From: Lycorma delicatula
Lineage: Eukaryota; Arthropoda; Insecta; Hemiptera; Fulgoridae
Length of the DNA stretch: 64,000 nucleotides
Assembly (NCBI RefSeq): GCF_047948215.1
Contig: NC_134457.1
Location: 85,949,398 to 86,013,397, forward strand
Direction of reading: 5' to 3'
The position numbers and the translations under genes were made by a program. Under the pieces are notes generated by a model. That model saw only the letters and a program-made list of their open reading frames with translations, was not told the origin of the DNA and ran no database searches. Positions 1-13,170 of the stretch are shown here, one piece after another (within the stretch, counting starts at the first letter, position 1; the number at the start of each line of letters is the position of its first letter).

Positions 1-1084
1 CAATTATCTCCCTGAGATTTATTTTTGTTTGGGGTCATTGAATAAGGCAATGGGATGACTACGATTCCAGAACGCAAGTAGCGGAATTCATGCGAAATTG
101 AATTGTAACAAATCCTCAACGTTTATGAAGGTATCAAAACACTCCATGCGTTTTTCGAAAAAATTATAAAACTAAATTATAAAATTATAAATATAAATAT
201 AATTTTATATTTTTATTCTGTATTAATAAATGTTGAAAACAAAAGTCCAGTTTATATAAATAAATATATATATATATATGTATAATTATATATACATACA
301 TAAATATATTTTATAATGTATATATAAAATGTGATTTTCAATATTTCGCAATAGTGCAGGCAATATACAACTATAGTTTCACCAAAAAATTATTAGCTTG
401 TATAATTATTGTTTTATTAACTGCTGTCCATAATAATCCCCTATGTAGTTTAAGATATTAGATGATCATTACAGATTTTATTTCTCTACAACATTTATAA
501 TATAGCCATATTTTAAAAGGTATAATATAATTAATTAAAAGGTATAATATTTTCTTCTTTTTCAGCTAATCAAAACGAACAGATGAGTATTTTAATTTTA
601 AAAAAGAAATATACTTCGTTTAAATTGCTACAACTAACAATGTGTCCTGTCATTAATAACGACTAGTCCAGAATACGATGCAATCAGTCATGGAAAATGA
701 ATAAATATTAACTATTAGTCAATAGAGCATAATTTAGAATTATTTTTAAATTTGATTTAAAATTAAATTAGATTATAAAGTATAAAAAAGGTTAGTCCTT
801 AAAAATTTAAGCAAAAGAAAATTTTCAATAACGAAGTAAAATTGAATGGATGATAGAACAATTAGGGGAATAAATTAAGACCATGTACCGTAGATCATTT
901 AATGCTGCTATAAAACCAGTTGTTAATTTCAAAGTTAATGGCAGATGAAACAGGATAAGTATAGACTTCTACTAAGAAAACTGAGAAATGTGCTATTAAA
1001 TGAATAGACAGCAGTTGAAGACATAAAGATGGAATGGATGGTAATATTAAATTTTCCGACTTTTTCATAAGCTTAAAATTAAAA
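1..1084. other. AT-rich intergenic DNA, no gene seen
   Basis: The stretch is very AT-rich, with a TA-rich tract near 260-310. I found no coding frame with recognisable protein similarity on either strand. Part of 840-1080 may belong to the decayed LINE that follows, but its translation is too degraded to support this. Confidence 0.6.
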
Positions 1085-1715
1085 AAATATAAGCTTTAAA
1101 GAGCAGCATACAAACTATAACATGAAAATTTCTGCATGGAAGACCAAACGATGTTGATCAGGATATTGATCATAAACTGGAAAAATTCCAATCAGTATGT
1201 GAAACAATCCGGCAAACATTAACGAAGAAGACTAGGAAAGAGAACAGACTAAAATTTTATAAAACAATGGTCGTACCGGTTTTATTATGGTTTAGGAACG
1301 TGGGTGCCTGGTACAACGCGTAAGAGCAGAATTCAAGCATCAGAAATGCGGATTTTAGATTTGTGAAAGATTGTAAGAGACTGGAAAAGTTCTATAATGG
1401 TAATATCTGGAAGGAGTTAAATATATTCGTATTATGATAGAAGATAGAATTTAGAAGATATGTTAAGATAGAAGATAGAATATTAGAGAATAAACAAAGA
1501 TGGTTAGCCCACCAGAGAGAATGCACAAGAGAGGATGCCGGATGAAAGGTTACCCAGGAAGGTATCTCCATACCTTCCTGGGTAACCTTTCATACACACC
1601 CGTAGGTCGAAGAGAGGTGGGAAGACCAAGGAAGATTTGACACCTTGAGGGATTCTTCTGAAATTGGAACAGGCGATTCGCCTGTAATTGAAGGACAAAG
1701 AAGAAGAAGAAGAAG
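1085..1715 (+). pseudogene. Decayed non-LTR retrotransposon, end of ORF2
   Basis: This is the C-terminal end of a LINE reverse-transcriptase polyprotein, broken by stops and frameshifts. In shifting frames one can read LKFYKTMVVPVLL (near 1250-1290), SRIQASEMRILD (near 1328-1360), a WxxLN-type segment, then VGRREVGRPRK-like and GTGDSPVIEGQ near 1600-1695. This order (fingers/thumb end, then the basic GRPRK tail) is typical of the last ~200 residues of RTE/CR1-type ORF2 proteins. An AAG-rich run (1699-1716) may be the element's 3' tail. A 52-bp perfect hairpin interrupts the reading at 1542-1593. The clade assignment is an inference; the LINE identity is fairly secure. Confidence 0.65.
1542..1593. 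repeat. Perfect inverted repeat, 24-bp arms, 4-nt loop
   Basis: The left arm 1542-1565 and right arm 1570-1593 are exact reverse complements, separated only by CTCC. The structure sits inside the decayed LINE ORF2. Removing the right arm and loop (1566-1593) would bring PRK-like codons directly next to a THP-like codon run, which is what the family protein normally has here. The second arm therefore looks like a copied insertion and not an ancestral part of the element. Confidence 0.9.
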
Positions 1716-2470
1716 ATAATATTTAAATCCTAATTATATAGATGTATCTTCCACTAAATATATATAATTCTCTTTTCTCTTAGAGTCAATAATCGATATA
1801 ATTTCAAGAAACTGATAAAATTTAATATCACTATAGAATGAGATAATAAATTTGAGAAAACTGGCAATCAAATAACAGTATATAAAATGGTTTAGGATTT
1901 TCTACAATTAAAAAAAATCACTTTGGTTTTTTTATTTCTTAATAAACAGAAACATTAAATTAAATGATCAATTTAATTTCCTGGAGGATATACGAGTAGT
2001 TGAATAGATATGTTAAAGGATATCGTGTATAAAATGGGATGTCGGGTTTTATGGAAATCTTTACGTTTTAGAGTCTAACTTGAATATCTATATTAAAGGG
2101 GAAAGTATGGTGATTACTTTAAATTGGTGCTTCGCGTTTTTGCAAATATTTTGGTTTTAGGCCCCAACTAGTTCATCTACACCAAAATAACATATGTATG
2201 TATGTGCGTAGTATATAAGTATGTATGTTGCATTGCTTTTCACCTTATGTTTCAAGATTAACCATACCGATTTTATTCAAATTTTATTCGAATTTTTCTG
2301 TGTATGGGACATATAAATTATTTAATTTATATGCCTTACATAATATGGACAATATAATAAATATATTAATCTTATTTTCAAAATTCGTTCAAGGGTGAAG
2401 GATATCGCAAAAAATCAACTTCGAATTTCTTTAGAGGCATTTTAGAAAAAACTTTACCGTGGAAAATTTT
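1716..2470. other. AT-rich intergenic DNA, no gene seen
   Basis: I see no coding frame, RNA gene or complete mobile element here. A short GTATGTATGTGCG-type tract lies near 2193-2230. Confidence 0.55.
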
Positions 2471-3115
2471 TACAAGAAAGTACTGTAATCGCGAAAATGT
2501 CCGTTTTCAGATTTCAATTGAAATATCCATTTTGAATATACCTGAATCCATTTAACTAGTTTCGGCATGAAGTCTGTACTTACGTACGTTTGTACTCGCA
2601 TAACTCAAAAATGATTAGCCGTAAAATGTTGAAATTTTGTATTTAGGACTGTTTTAACATCTGGTTGTGCACCTCCCCTTTTGATTGCAATCGGCTGGAC
2701 CAGAAGTTTCCAAAAAAGCCAAATATCCAAAAAAATTTGTATTTTCGATGTTTTCCTAACTGAGAGCAGTAATAAGCTCTCATTGGGAGCTTTTTAACGC
2801 TATATGATAAGTGGTGCTTATTTTCATTGGTTCCAGAGTTATAGCAAATAAAATTTTAATTAATGAAATATTTGGACTTACAAGGGAAAGACACATCGGT
2901 TCAAATCCGACTTCATTTTCTCTTTTTTTTATTTTAAATATGTTGATTTATTAATAATTATTAACCTCTGTTGTAAAAAAAAATTACAGTAAATAACAAT
3001 TCAATAACAAATAAATAAAAAAAAAAATGAAAAAAAAAACCGAAGTTATTAGTGAAATAAAATTTATGTACTTTTAAAAATGGGTATATGTAATTTAATA
3101 GGCGTACAAGGAAAT
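2471..3115 (+). repeat. Dispersed family A repeat, copy 1 (plus)
   Basis: This is one of at least six copies of the same sequence in the window. The order is: a GTAATCGCGAAAA start; a segment with GTTTCGGCATGAAGTCTGTAC; ACTCAAAAATGATTAGCCG; GTGCACCTCCCCTTTTGATT; TTGGTTCCAGAGTTATAGC; a tRNA-like CATCGGTTCAAATCCGACTT (near 2895-2915); an AT-rich part; and an end with AATAGGCGTACAAGGAA. No reading frame is conserved between copies, so the repeat is non-coding. The GGTTCAAATCC word matches the RNA polymerase III B box. I cannot name the superfamily. Confidence 0.8.
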
Positions 3116-4446
3116 CCTTTTATAAAAAATACAATCCTCAACTCTTGAAATTGAAATATATATATATATTTTTTTTTGCTCTACTTCGCTTCGGTTTTAG
3201 TACGTAAAAAATACAGTTTGGTATTTTACGCACCACATCATACTTTGACAAAATGTCTACAATTTTTGATAATTTTTAGTTCTTAAACGGATAAAAGTTA
3301 TTTTTTAAAAAGTTTTTACGTTCTTGTTTTAACTTTTAATGGAGGGGTGATATATTTAGGGAAAACATTACTTTAGCAGATCTCTTAAGCTTAACTTATA
3401 TATGAACATTTTTATAAAGCATTTTTAAAGATATATTCCCCACCTCTAAAAAAATATAACATTCTATCTTTTGGCTCTAATTCGTTTAATTTTTATTATT
3501 AAAAAATATTTATTTTTATCCTTCTTTGACACTTTATTGGCAATTAAAACTTAAGAAGTTTGCTTCCTATAATATACTCCGGATCCCAAATAAGAAGCAA
3601 TTACTTTAAGTATCATCATGAAAGTCATACTTTATTTTTTAAATATTTTTAAACAGTTATTCTTTTTAATTTCTTTTTTTTTGTGAAGGATCACTTCTTC
3701 ATAAACGTTTTTTTTCCAAATTTTCCCCACAAACTAAAGGAGCTTTCAAAATCAAAATGTTTTATTTAAAATTTGGAAATATTGATGCTTAAATCTTATT
3801 ATTGTAATTATTTTAATCAATAAAAAGTCCCATTTATTCGGAGGCCCCAAAATTTTAAAGTATTTTAAAAATATTCTTTGCTCCATATTTTTAAACGTTT
3901 GTTATAAAAATAAATATAAGACTTTTAATGATTGTATTGCAAAGACTTTCTGGGGAAGTCGAGAACGTTTTGCAATAAAAAAGCTGTGCAAAGTATATAC
4001 AATACTTCGTCATGAATACTCGTACAAATCGTACAATTATCGTACATAGAAACATACAATACTTTGCCAGCTTCTTTGTATTGGAAATCATATATATTAC
4101 ATATTATTAAATCATAACAAAAATATTAACTGTTTCTTAGAATTTTTATTATTTATCCCATCTAAAGAGTCCTTTGTAATTTTATTGAGTCGCTAAAAGT
4201 GAATAAATACTCCATATACTGTGTAATCAATCAAAAAATTCAGAATTATAAAGTATATTACAGTTTTAGGCATCGTTCTAATAGCTACATCAGAGAACCA
4301 TTTCATAAAACTGATAAGGATTTAAATTGGCTTAATGATGATAAGGGTTGTAGAAAGATTGGCCTCAATTTGAATTACTTTAAAATAAAAATTATTACAG
4401 ACGTTAAAGGAAACTAATATTAAAAATTACCATTAAAATATTACAT
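3116..4446. other. AT-rich intergenic DNA, no gene seen
   Basis: Only AT-rich sequence with short poly-A/T runs is visible. Small open frames at 3891-4091 (minus) and 4199-4417 (plus) have compositions expected from AT-rich DNA and no recognisable domain. Confidence 0.55.
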
Positions 4447-4995
4447 TGAAGGGGGATTGAAATACTTGGAAGAGACTATATCGATTCAGAATAGAGTGAC
4501 GAAAGAGTTTGGATCAGCCTATCTATGAAGTAAATACTAATCACTTAAGAGGGTGGTAAAATTTGATGTAAAAATTGAGTGTAGATTCATTATATTTAAC
4601 AGTACGTAGCTTAAAGCCAGCTTTAACCTATGATTGTCAAACATGGTCAACAACAAAAATAATAAGAAATAAAATGAGTTACAAGTAAAGTATTGAAAGG
4701 AGTCTGTTAAGCATAAAGAGAAGAAATAAAATTAGAAACCAGATTATAAGGGAGTTACTTTGATAAGCAGTGTAGTAGGACATTCCAGTGAGTTAAAATC
4801 AAAGAGGGTTGGCAACCTAGCAAAAACTGAATAAGAATCGATAGACTAGTTTATAATTAGTTTATAATGAGAGGCTATCGCCTCCCTTAGAAAGGAGAAC
4901 AAAGAAATACAGACAGTTAAAGAGATATTCCTATGAAATTAGGGGAAAAGAAGAGACTGATTGGATTATTAAAGCGGAAGACAAGCAATACTGAA
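4447..4995 (+). pseudogene. Decayed RTE-like LINE, end of ORF2
   Basis: Reading across frames gives KYLGETIS (near 4458-4481), then PALTYDCQTWSTTKIIRNK (near 4618-4675), SIERSLLSIKRRNKIRNQII (near 4692-4752), VGHSSELKSKR-like, and an EETDWIIKAEDKQYW ending (4948-4992). These blocks are in the order of the thumb and C-terminal part of RTE-type reverse transcriptases (YLG; L-Y/G-CQTW; MERSMLGI-RRDRIRN; W-GH; W-KAQDR-W). Several stops and frameshifts show it is dead. A short A-rich run follows at 4996. The protein lacks everything upstream of the YLG block, so this is a 5'-truncated copy, the usual result of target-primed insertion. Confidence 0.65.
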
Positions 4996-5074
4996 AAAAA
5001 TAAATCTTTGTTTTGTTTATATACCTATTTGTATATAAATATGTAAATAAAGCTTTTTTTATCATTATTAGTGT

Positions 5075-5176
5075 ATTTTTTCTATAGGGGAAGGAAAAAG
5101 CTTTGCCAGCTAAGGGTCGCACTGACGGCAGTGCGGGACTTCCACCCGCTAAAAAACCTCTCCCTTTATCATGCAT
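5075..5176 (-). mobile_element. Short GC-rich retroelement-like 3' end
   Basis: A ~90-bp patch of near-50% GC stands out in AT-rich surroundings. On the minus strand it reads GGGAGAGGTTTTTTAGCGGG and continues with AGTCCCGCACTGCCGTCAGT. It contains a small hairpin (GCACTG/CAGTGC, around 5129-5144). The style is that of an untranslated LINE or SINE tail. No coding similarity is visible, so the class is a guess. Confidence 0.35.
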
Positions 5177-8100
5177 TATTATTAGTGTTAGTAAAATAGT
5201 AGCTTACTACTGAAGAATGAAATTAAACTTAATTATATTTTATTTAAATTGTAAATTTAATTGTATAAATGCAATAGAAATAAAGTAAACGTTCATATAG
5301 GATATTGAAGCAGAGCATATTCGAATTTGTAATCTAATTTATTAGTTATATACTCGTAGATTTAGTAAATATGTAATAAAATTAATGGAAAGTTCAAAGG
5401 TGGTATAATTCAATTAACAAATAAAATTTTAAGAAATAAATCAACCGAATACAATTAACAGAACAGGATAAATACGACAATCGATTGATGAATTAAATAA
5501 TGGATTAAAGCAAATTGTAAGACTTGTTTAATTATGGATTTACTTTTCACATTACTTTCTATTACAGAATGCTTTAAGTTAAAAACGTTAAGTTAAAACG
5601 GTTTCCATATTTTGATATGGAAACTGAAGGAATCAAACTGGTTCCTTATATAGGCCTATAGGTGTAGTCGATCTTGTTTATTTGTACAGAGCTAACATTA
5701 AATAAAAAAATTATAAAATTTAATAATAGTATTCATATTTAAAAAAAAAAACATTTTTCACAGTTTAATCTCATTATGTCACATAGTGGATTTGAGAATA
5801 CCGTTAAAAAAAGCGGATATGTCTATTTGACTGTTAATTAAATGTTATCAGCAGTAAAACTTAATGTTTCTTTATGGATAAAGTTACAAAAATCTGTGTA
5901 AATTATTTTCAAAATAATCCGTGTATTTGTTTGTATGGTTTATCTGGAATTCAAAGTTATACTAACAGTGTGAGGTAGGTGAAAAAGTCATATTTTGATA
6001 CGAGCACACGGTCATTAACTTTTCACCAGTACATAAACAATAGCACTGACACAGCTACCTATTGTAACAGGTTAGTCAACTTATTCTGGTTTTAAAACCG
6101 CATGAATTAATTTTTTTACACGTACGAATTTCAAAAAAGCAGGCAAAGGATTGTAAAACTTTTCCATCGCTGTACCTAATGTTCAACAAAATATTTTTAA
6201 ATTGTAATAATACAATAAAATTAAAGTAAAATTTATTTAATTTTAAATAAAAATTTTAAAAGTTATTATTCGGGTTTTGCGAATACAAAAATTAAACAAT
6301 ACTTAACGTCATGAAGTAAATAATTTTATTAAATAAAATATTAATAAAAATTGTGTGTATATCATTAAATACAACTTATTAATTATTATTACTGTTATAA
6401 ATAAAAGTGACAAAAACTAATTTAATATTTTGGCTGATCGAGTACAGGAAGGAATTCTGAATTATAATTGTGAAAAAATAAAGGTTATCAATAAATAAAA
6501 TTTCGGTTTGATTTGAACCCCTTGATGAAATGATAGTTTACCTAAAATATTAGGCAGTATTAGGTATAATTGAAAAAAAATTGTTGTAAAATACTTTATT
6601 CCCGGTTTACTAGCTTGACTAAATGACATTTTTATCATAAAGATTAAACCGTGTTTATTGCTGAAAAAAATGAATAAATAAAAAGTTTTAATAGAATAAT
6701 GTAGATAAAAAAAATGAAGTAAAATAAAATAATATTAATAAATGTAAAACATCGAAATCTGAATAAATAAAACAAATTACCAAAAACCTAAAAAAAACGA
6801 CAAAATCAGTAGCAAAGATAATATCGTCGCGGAAATGCCAAATTATGCAATAGAAAATTATGTTTCAAATTAGAAATAAGAAATATGAGAAGATAAAATC
6901 CAGAAAGTTTGAAAAATGCGTTAATACATGAACACCATAAAAAATTATATAAAACCGTTATAAATACGTAATTACAGAGTTATATCACTTTTATCAGTCC
7001 CAAATAAAATACTATTTAAACCACCATTAAACAGAATTTTATCAATAATTGAAAAGAACTAAACGGATATCAAGGTAGATCTTGGCCAGGAAGAAGGTAC
7101 AGCGAACAAATTTTTAACCTACAAATCACTTTTACAATATAAAAGAATGCAGAATTGCTAACAATTTTGTAGATTTCCGAATATCATATGATTCAATACA
7201 CAGAGGATTCTATTTTAAATAATATAAATTTAAAATTTACAGTAAATCATTAAATATTATGTACTTTGGAAGAAATGTTGCAAAACTATAAAATACATCG
7301 TCAGTGAAAAAAAAAAGTTAAAATTTGGTGATCCATTCTCAGAGAACTAGGGGTTAAAAATGTGAGATTTTCTCATAAATTACAAAATAATTGAACGAAT
7401 AAAGTTACCTTAAAATTTTATTAGAGAAAACAGTTCTTACAATTACGTTTTATGTGATTTTATGACAATTTTAAGATAAACGATTTTAGAAAACTGAAGT
7501 TTACAGTTTTGTGTGAAAAATGTCAACCAGAATATTTAAAGTTTGAAAATTAGAAATGAATTGACGTGCATAGAAGTTAAAAATCCGCCAATTATAGAAC
7601 ATTATTTAGTCAGAGAATTAAAGTATTACTACCCGGATATTCCTGTAGTATACATCATGTTGTCTTATCTTACACGTCATCCGACTATGGAGTCTGCATA
7701 CATTTACTAGTAAAACTAACCGCAAAGTACCATAAATTCAGTGGTAAAAGAATTATTCAAATCAGGCAAACGGTTCTTGAGATTTATATGAATATATTTA
7801 TTCATATCAAAACAAAATCATTGACTGACTCAAAAACAGCATTAACAAAAATACTGATAACGATATAACTGCATTAAAATTTCCTATCGGTGCATACGTT
7901 ATACGCACTCCAGTTGAATCATTATAAAATCAAAGTATGTATCTGACTTTTAATAAGGCACATTAAAATTTGAATAATATTAAAATATTTGCAATTTATT
8001 TTGCATTTGATAATTATAATTTTTATTTTTAATATATGTTTGTTCCTTGAGAATAAAAAAAGGTACAATTTTTGGGGTCTTTTGTCACATACTTTGTTTT

Positions 8101-11100
8101 TGTTCGCTTACCATTAAAGAAATTCTACACCAATCACATCCAAAATTTTACATATGGTAGCCCATTCTATTAATTTGCCATTTCCTTAATTTCAAATTTG
8201 TATCTTTAACCGTTTCTGAGCTGTTATTCAATTCTTAAAATCATTTTAAAAACTAAACGACATAGAAAAAAAGGGTAAAAACCGTAGCTCTTCATACAGT
8301 AATACAGTATTTTATAAAAAAGTTAATTCTGATTTAGATTTCTTTTTTTAAAGGATTTTATGTACGAAAAAATAATTTTAATTGAGCTGCTAAAAGTGAA
8401 GAAAATTTTTAAGTAAGTTAGTTCTTTCCCTCATCTAATTTGATGTGGATACATAATGCGAAATTATTTTTATTATTTATTTTATATAAATAATAAATAC
8501 TATGTAATATAAATTAATTTTATTACATAATAGTTATGCTACTACTTATAGTAGATACTCACTTGGACTTCTCTATTATTTTATTTCCAATTCTTTTACG
8601 ATTCATTTACTTATGTTCCACTTTTTTTTGAATAGACTTGTTTTAATATCGAGAGAGTAGTTTGTTTTCTATAAGGCTTAAAACTCGTACATTTAATTTC
8701 TGCGCCAATAGTACCTAAATTATCGTCTTTTTTTGTCTTATATAGAAATTCAACAAATCGCTATTTTACATGTTCAGGTTTTCTTAATACATTTTTAAAA
8801 TTTAAAAACTAAAAAGAACTTGAGAAATTATAATGTAATTTTTAATTTAATCCAATAAAAAATATAATCTGTATAATTAGAAAATATTGTGTAAAATTAA
8901 TACTTCATATTTTATTTGATAATAATTTAAAAAACTATTTCAGATTAAAGATTTCATTGAAGCGTCTCTATATTATTCACTAAATTTAGAAAGTTTTAAC
9001 GCTTTAAAAAAAGAATTTTACATTCTCACCTACAGCCCCAATGCTGCTTTAGAATAGCACTAAAGGGAAACTATAGCAATCAGCGAAAAGTTTGGGTTTC
9101 GGGGTTTAAGTAAATGTTGACTTTTCAAGAACCGCTTAGTCCAAAAATACAAAAACGTTATAGAAATTTCTGGAAGATGTATGTACGTATATAGATAAAT
9201 TTTTATTAACATCTCCGGAGTAGCTCAACATAATTTGCTTCAAAAATGGCTCAATAAATTTTTATAATTGGGCAATTGATGGTATTTATTTTTTGACTAA
9301 ATTAAAAAAAAGGGGAGGAATTGTTCTTGTCATTATGAATTTTTTATTTTTTGAAGAAATTATTAATGGGCGATAACTTTCTTGTATAGTGTCATCCGGA
9401 ATATAAAGCAGAATACTGAGAAAGAAACTTCTCTTTTATTTCAGATTTATAGATTATATTTAATCATACCTAATAACTCTCTGTCATCCTTAATGTATTA
9501 GACATGTGTATCTACAAATTTTATTAATTTTCCTCCACAAAAAAAAAAAAAAATAAATACTTTTTGACCGTTAAATTTTAAGTTTAAACTTTACTGAATA
9601 AAAAAATAATCAATACGGTTTTCTAAAAGAGTAACATATTTTAAAATAATTTAAAAAAAAACAATTTGATTAAAGAAACAAAAGGTATTATAGACCTGAT
9701 TTTTGCAGCTCTTGTATAGCTTTTTATTTCCTTAAACATGAAATAGACTTTTTTGCGCAATTGTTTTATGATTTAATAATTAATCTATATGTTTAACGAC
9801 AAATTTAAAGCATTTAAAGTTATATTAACAGGGTTTTAAACTACTTTCATTGAACATTTTTTTGAAATATTCAAAAGGGTAAATTTATTTGTTTGTTTTT
9901 TTTTGTAGTGGTTTAGTTTGATGGGTGTATTTTAATAACAATCATGAAAGAAAAAATTTAATCCTTTAAAATAATTTGTAAAAGAAATATAATTTTAGAA
10001 TATTTACTGAGGTTTTACTAGTTAATAAATAAAAATATGGTACTTGTAGAAACGTCCGATAATATTACTTATATCTCAATAAAAGTTGAAATAGAGAACG
10101 CGTATTAACTGATAAATATTTTCAAAAATTTGTGAATTTAGATCGTAATAGAGGCGCTGTATTTTGCCGATTACATTCCATAAATAATAACCTTTATAAA
10201 AATACATATCAATAAACAAGTCTTTTCTTATTTTTGAATTCAAGGAACCTCGAAAGGTCGAGAAATAAAAAAATCTGGTAGATAATTTTTTTACCATTAG
10301 TAATACTTTACCTTCGTTCAAGACTTAAAAAATCCGGAAGGTAAAACGAAAGGCATAATTGAAATACGTGGTTAAATAATAAAAATAAGGGTTCAGTAAT
10401 ATATCTATAAATTTAATCTTTCTTCTTTATGAGTTGGATCTAAGAGGATAAATTGAAAAACTGAAAAATCTAGGGTAACACAGAAGTGACATGAAAACAA
10501 ATTGCAATATAAAATAAAATGATGACAAGACTGGAAATGCTTTTAAGAAAAGTCGTACCGCATTTGAATCTTGAAAAGGCTAAAAAAAGAAACTGAGGAA
10601 TATTTCGATTTCTCTTCTCCGTTATTTAGGGATATAATGATAAACGTCGTAACAATGATTTGACTTAAATTTTTTTTATGAGGGGAATCTTTAATGTAAA
10701 ACATAGGTTTTTCCTAACGAATATAATCGATATGTAATATCAAATAATTAAATCAATTGTTAAATAATTCTACCAAAGAAATCGTTAACTGACCTGAGAA
10801 GCAGCCATTTTTATTTTTACTTCATGTTTTTTTTTTCTTTAAAGGAATCTGCATTATTAATATATATTTATCGGCTTATCATATTATAAGGAATGAATTA
10901 ACACAAAAAGGAACTTGAAAAGTTCAAAATATGAACTGTTTTGTTGAAAAACAAAACTAATAATTTTCTTCAAATTGACTGAAAAATTAATTCTTTTTTT
11001 ACAACTTTGACAGGACATCAATTTTCTTTTGAAAATAGTTCAATTATTGTCGTTATTATACCGGTTTTTTCGCTGACTAATTCATTTTTATTATTTTTTT

Positions 11101-11354
11101 TTTGATACCATAATTAAATAAGTATGGTCAATTAGTTATTGATCAACAAAACAAAATACATTAAAAAAATGTTCCTTCTTATAAAAAAAATTACATAACA
11201 ACAACGGTTACTTTGTCATGTTGTTTCCAAATTTGTGTTAAAAGTTATACACACGTTATTGTTTTATAAAAATCATATTATTTTATGTAAATCAGTTCCT
11301 AATATAACTTTTAAAAACACTAGATTTATAAAAGACACTTTGCAAAATCCCAAT
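5177..11354. other. Long AT-rich stretch without recognisable genes
   Basis: About 6.2 kb with no coding similarity on either strand. The longest open frame (10076-10321, minus) looks like chance. A weakly repeated motif, TTGAACCCCTTGATGAAATG near 6512-6531, resembles TTGACCCCCTTGATCAAATG near 56125-56144, and a related CTTGACTAAATGAC occurs near 6614; this may be an old, diverged repeat. Nothing else here can be supported. Confidence 0.55.
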
Positions 11355-11835
11355 AACAATTAGTAAGGACAGACGAAGAGAAATTTATGAAATTTGTACT
11401 GCAAAATTTGGCGCTGTCTATTAAATAATCCATGATAAGCTGAATTACGCAAAACGTGTTCGGGATAGGTTCTGAGACGGTCGATTCAAAGTCACAAAAT
11501 CACCAAATTATAAAATAACTTTTATCATTTTCAACCGGAATCCAAACTTCAGAATATGGAATGGAATCATCAGAATTCACACGCCAGGAAAAATTCAAAA
11601 CTACGCTCAGGCGAAAAAATGATGCTAACGGTGTTTCGTGATTATAAAAGCCCAATTTATAGCTATTAAAAAATAGCTTACTTATAGCTACTAAAAAATA
11701 AAGTGAAACTTGTTATAACAAGGAAACGTCTCCTTTGTCTCCCAAAAGGCGTAATTCTTCTGCACAATAACGCCCGTCAGCGTTAGCGTTATCATTATGC
11801 TGAAAAGTAGCGTTAATTTGATTTTGAATAAATAG
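11355..11835 (+). pseudogene. Decayed mariner transposase fragment
   Basis: Frame-shifted reading gives, in the order of a mariner transposase: a helix-turn-helix end AVYxIIHDKLNYAKRV (near 11411-11462); QPESKLQNMEW followed by KNSKLRSGEKMMLTVFRDYKSP (near 11533-11650); and KRLLCLPKGVILLHNNAR (near 11724-11776). These match the second DNA-binding helix, the mid-domain EPESK-R-S-EW and K-M-TVFWD blocks, and the second catalytic Asp region. The usual HDNA is HNNA here, so the second catalytic aspartate is lost. The YSPD block is not found. It differs from the intact mariner at 48.6 kb and from the 27-28 kb copy, so it is a separate lineage. I did not find its terminal inverted repeats. Confidence 0.65.
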
Positions 11836-12955
11836 TAATTTTTCTACAGACATTTGTCTCTTTAATTGTCGAACGACGTTCGTATATGAAATCTTTTAAA
11901 TTTTATCCAAAAACAATAATAATGTAATCGTTGTATTTTGTTAGTTATTTTTAATCAATAAACAATCACATTATAATTAAATTTGCCGTAAACTGTGCTT
12001 AACGGTACTGCTTGTTAAAACTATTTTAAGAACACATGGTAATAATAATTAAACATTTTACACAATTTTTAACAGCTACACCGTTTTCAAAATATAAGAA
12101 AAAAATTTTTATTACAATTATTTTAACCAAATGATATATATCTGTTATCATTTTTTACACATTACGTTTTTGATAAATAATGTAATGAATGCACTTCAAA
12201 CCTTTGAATATTTTCCAGGCCATTACACTAACATTAAATGTATTTTAATAATATATTAATGGAAAAATGGATTTTTTAAAAGTAAACAATTATTTAAAAT
12301 AATAAAACAGCAGATGCAGTCCAACTGTAAAATCAACAGTAAAATATCCAATTGTAACGATAACAAATTTATCACCGTTCTCTTAAATATTCTCGGTGAA
12401 TTTTAGCAATTATTGAAATGCATTATGTATTCTATTCAGTTAATTACGTTTGGTTTACTTTATTACGAATATCATTATTAATTTTTGAGTTGATGAATAA
12501 AGCTTTTAATTATATTTGATATACCGATGTCATGAGTTCAACAAACTCTGTGTTGAGAAAAAGAAGAAACAAAACAGAACGCATTGTGAAGTTATTTATG
12601 TTTTTTAATCTAAGTACAAATATAATATCAGGTATTTTGAACACGATTGCAGTGTGTTAGCTCTACGTTTAATCAAATATTTTAAGAATATAATTAAGAA
12701 TACGTTTAATTATAGTTATCCGATTGTGTTATTAACAAAGAGTTGAATTTAAAAAAAAAAATTGCATTTAAAAACGACAAATACTAGGTGGAGTAAAAAT
12801 TTTATTTGAATATTAGTTAATTATACATTCCAGTATAAATGCTTATGAAATATTTACCCATGATATTAACCTTGCATATTCTTTATGTTATGAATCTCCT
12901 CATGATTAGTAAAGTGTTTGCACTGTCAGTAGGAGGACCATAAAAAAATAACTGT
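11836..12955. other. AT-rich intergenic DNA, no gene seen
   Basis: No coding similarity. The 5' part of the jockey-like element that follows may begin slightly before 12956, but I cannot see a boundary. Confidence 0.5.
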
Positions 12956-13170
12956 ATGCTACCATACCGCTGTGGCAAGTATGCAGAAAGGTACCAGTAC
13001 TGTGGGCTGCCCAAAAATGAAAAGAAATACTCCGACTACCTGTGCAGTCTGTTAATCAATCAGATCACCCTGCTTCTACAAAGGTTGCAGACTGCACAGA
13101 GAATTACTGGAGAGTTAACAGAGGCAACGGGTACACCACCTCTAAAGACTACTATACTGCCTGAATGGGG
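12956..13170 (+). pseudogene. Jockey-like ORF1 (gag) C-terminal remnant
   Basis: In one frame near 13030-13115 the translation gives TPTTCAVC, then a stop, SIRSPCFYKGCRLHRELLE. This corresponds to the last CCHC knuckle of jockey-type ORF1 proteins (C-x2-C-x3-H-PA-YKGC) and the short helix after it. The histidine-containing segment has decayed. ORF1 proteins bind the element's RNA. A 251-codon open frame (12956-13711) crosses this region and the endonuclease remnant in a different frame; it joins unrelated decayed pieces and is not a gene. Confidence 0.55.

Noticed and set aside
2471..3115. Family A as a Helitron
   Set aside because: A hairpin near one end was suggestive, but the usual 5' TC and 3' CTRR ends and AT insertion site could not be shown, and inverted ends argue against it.
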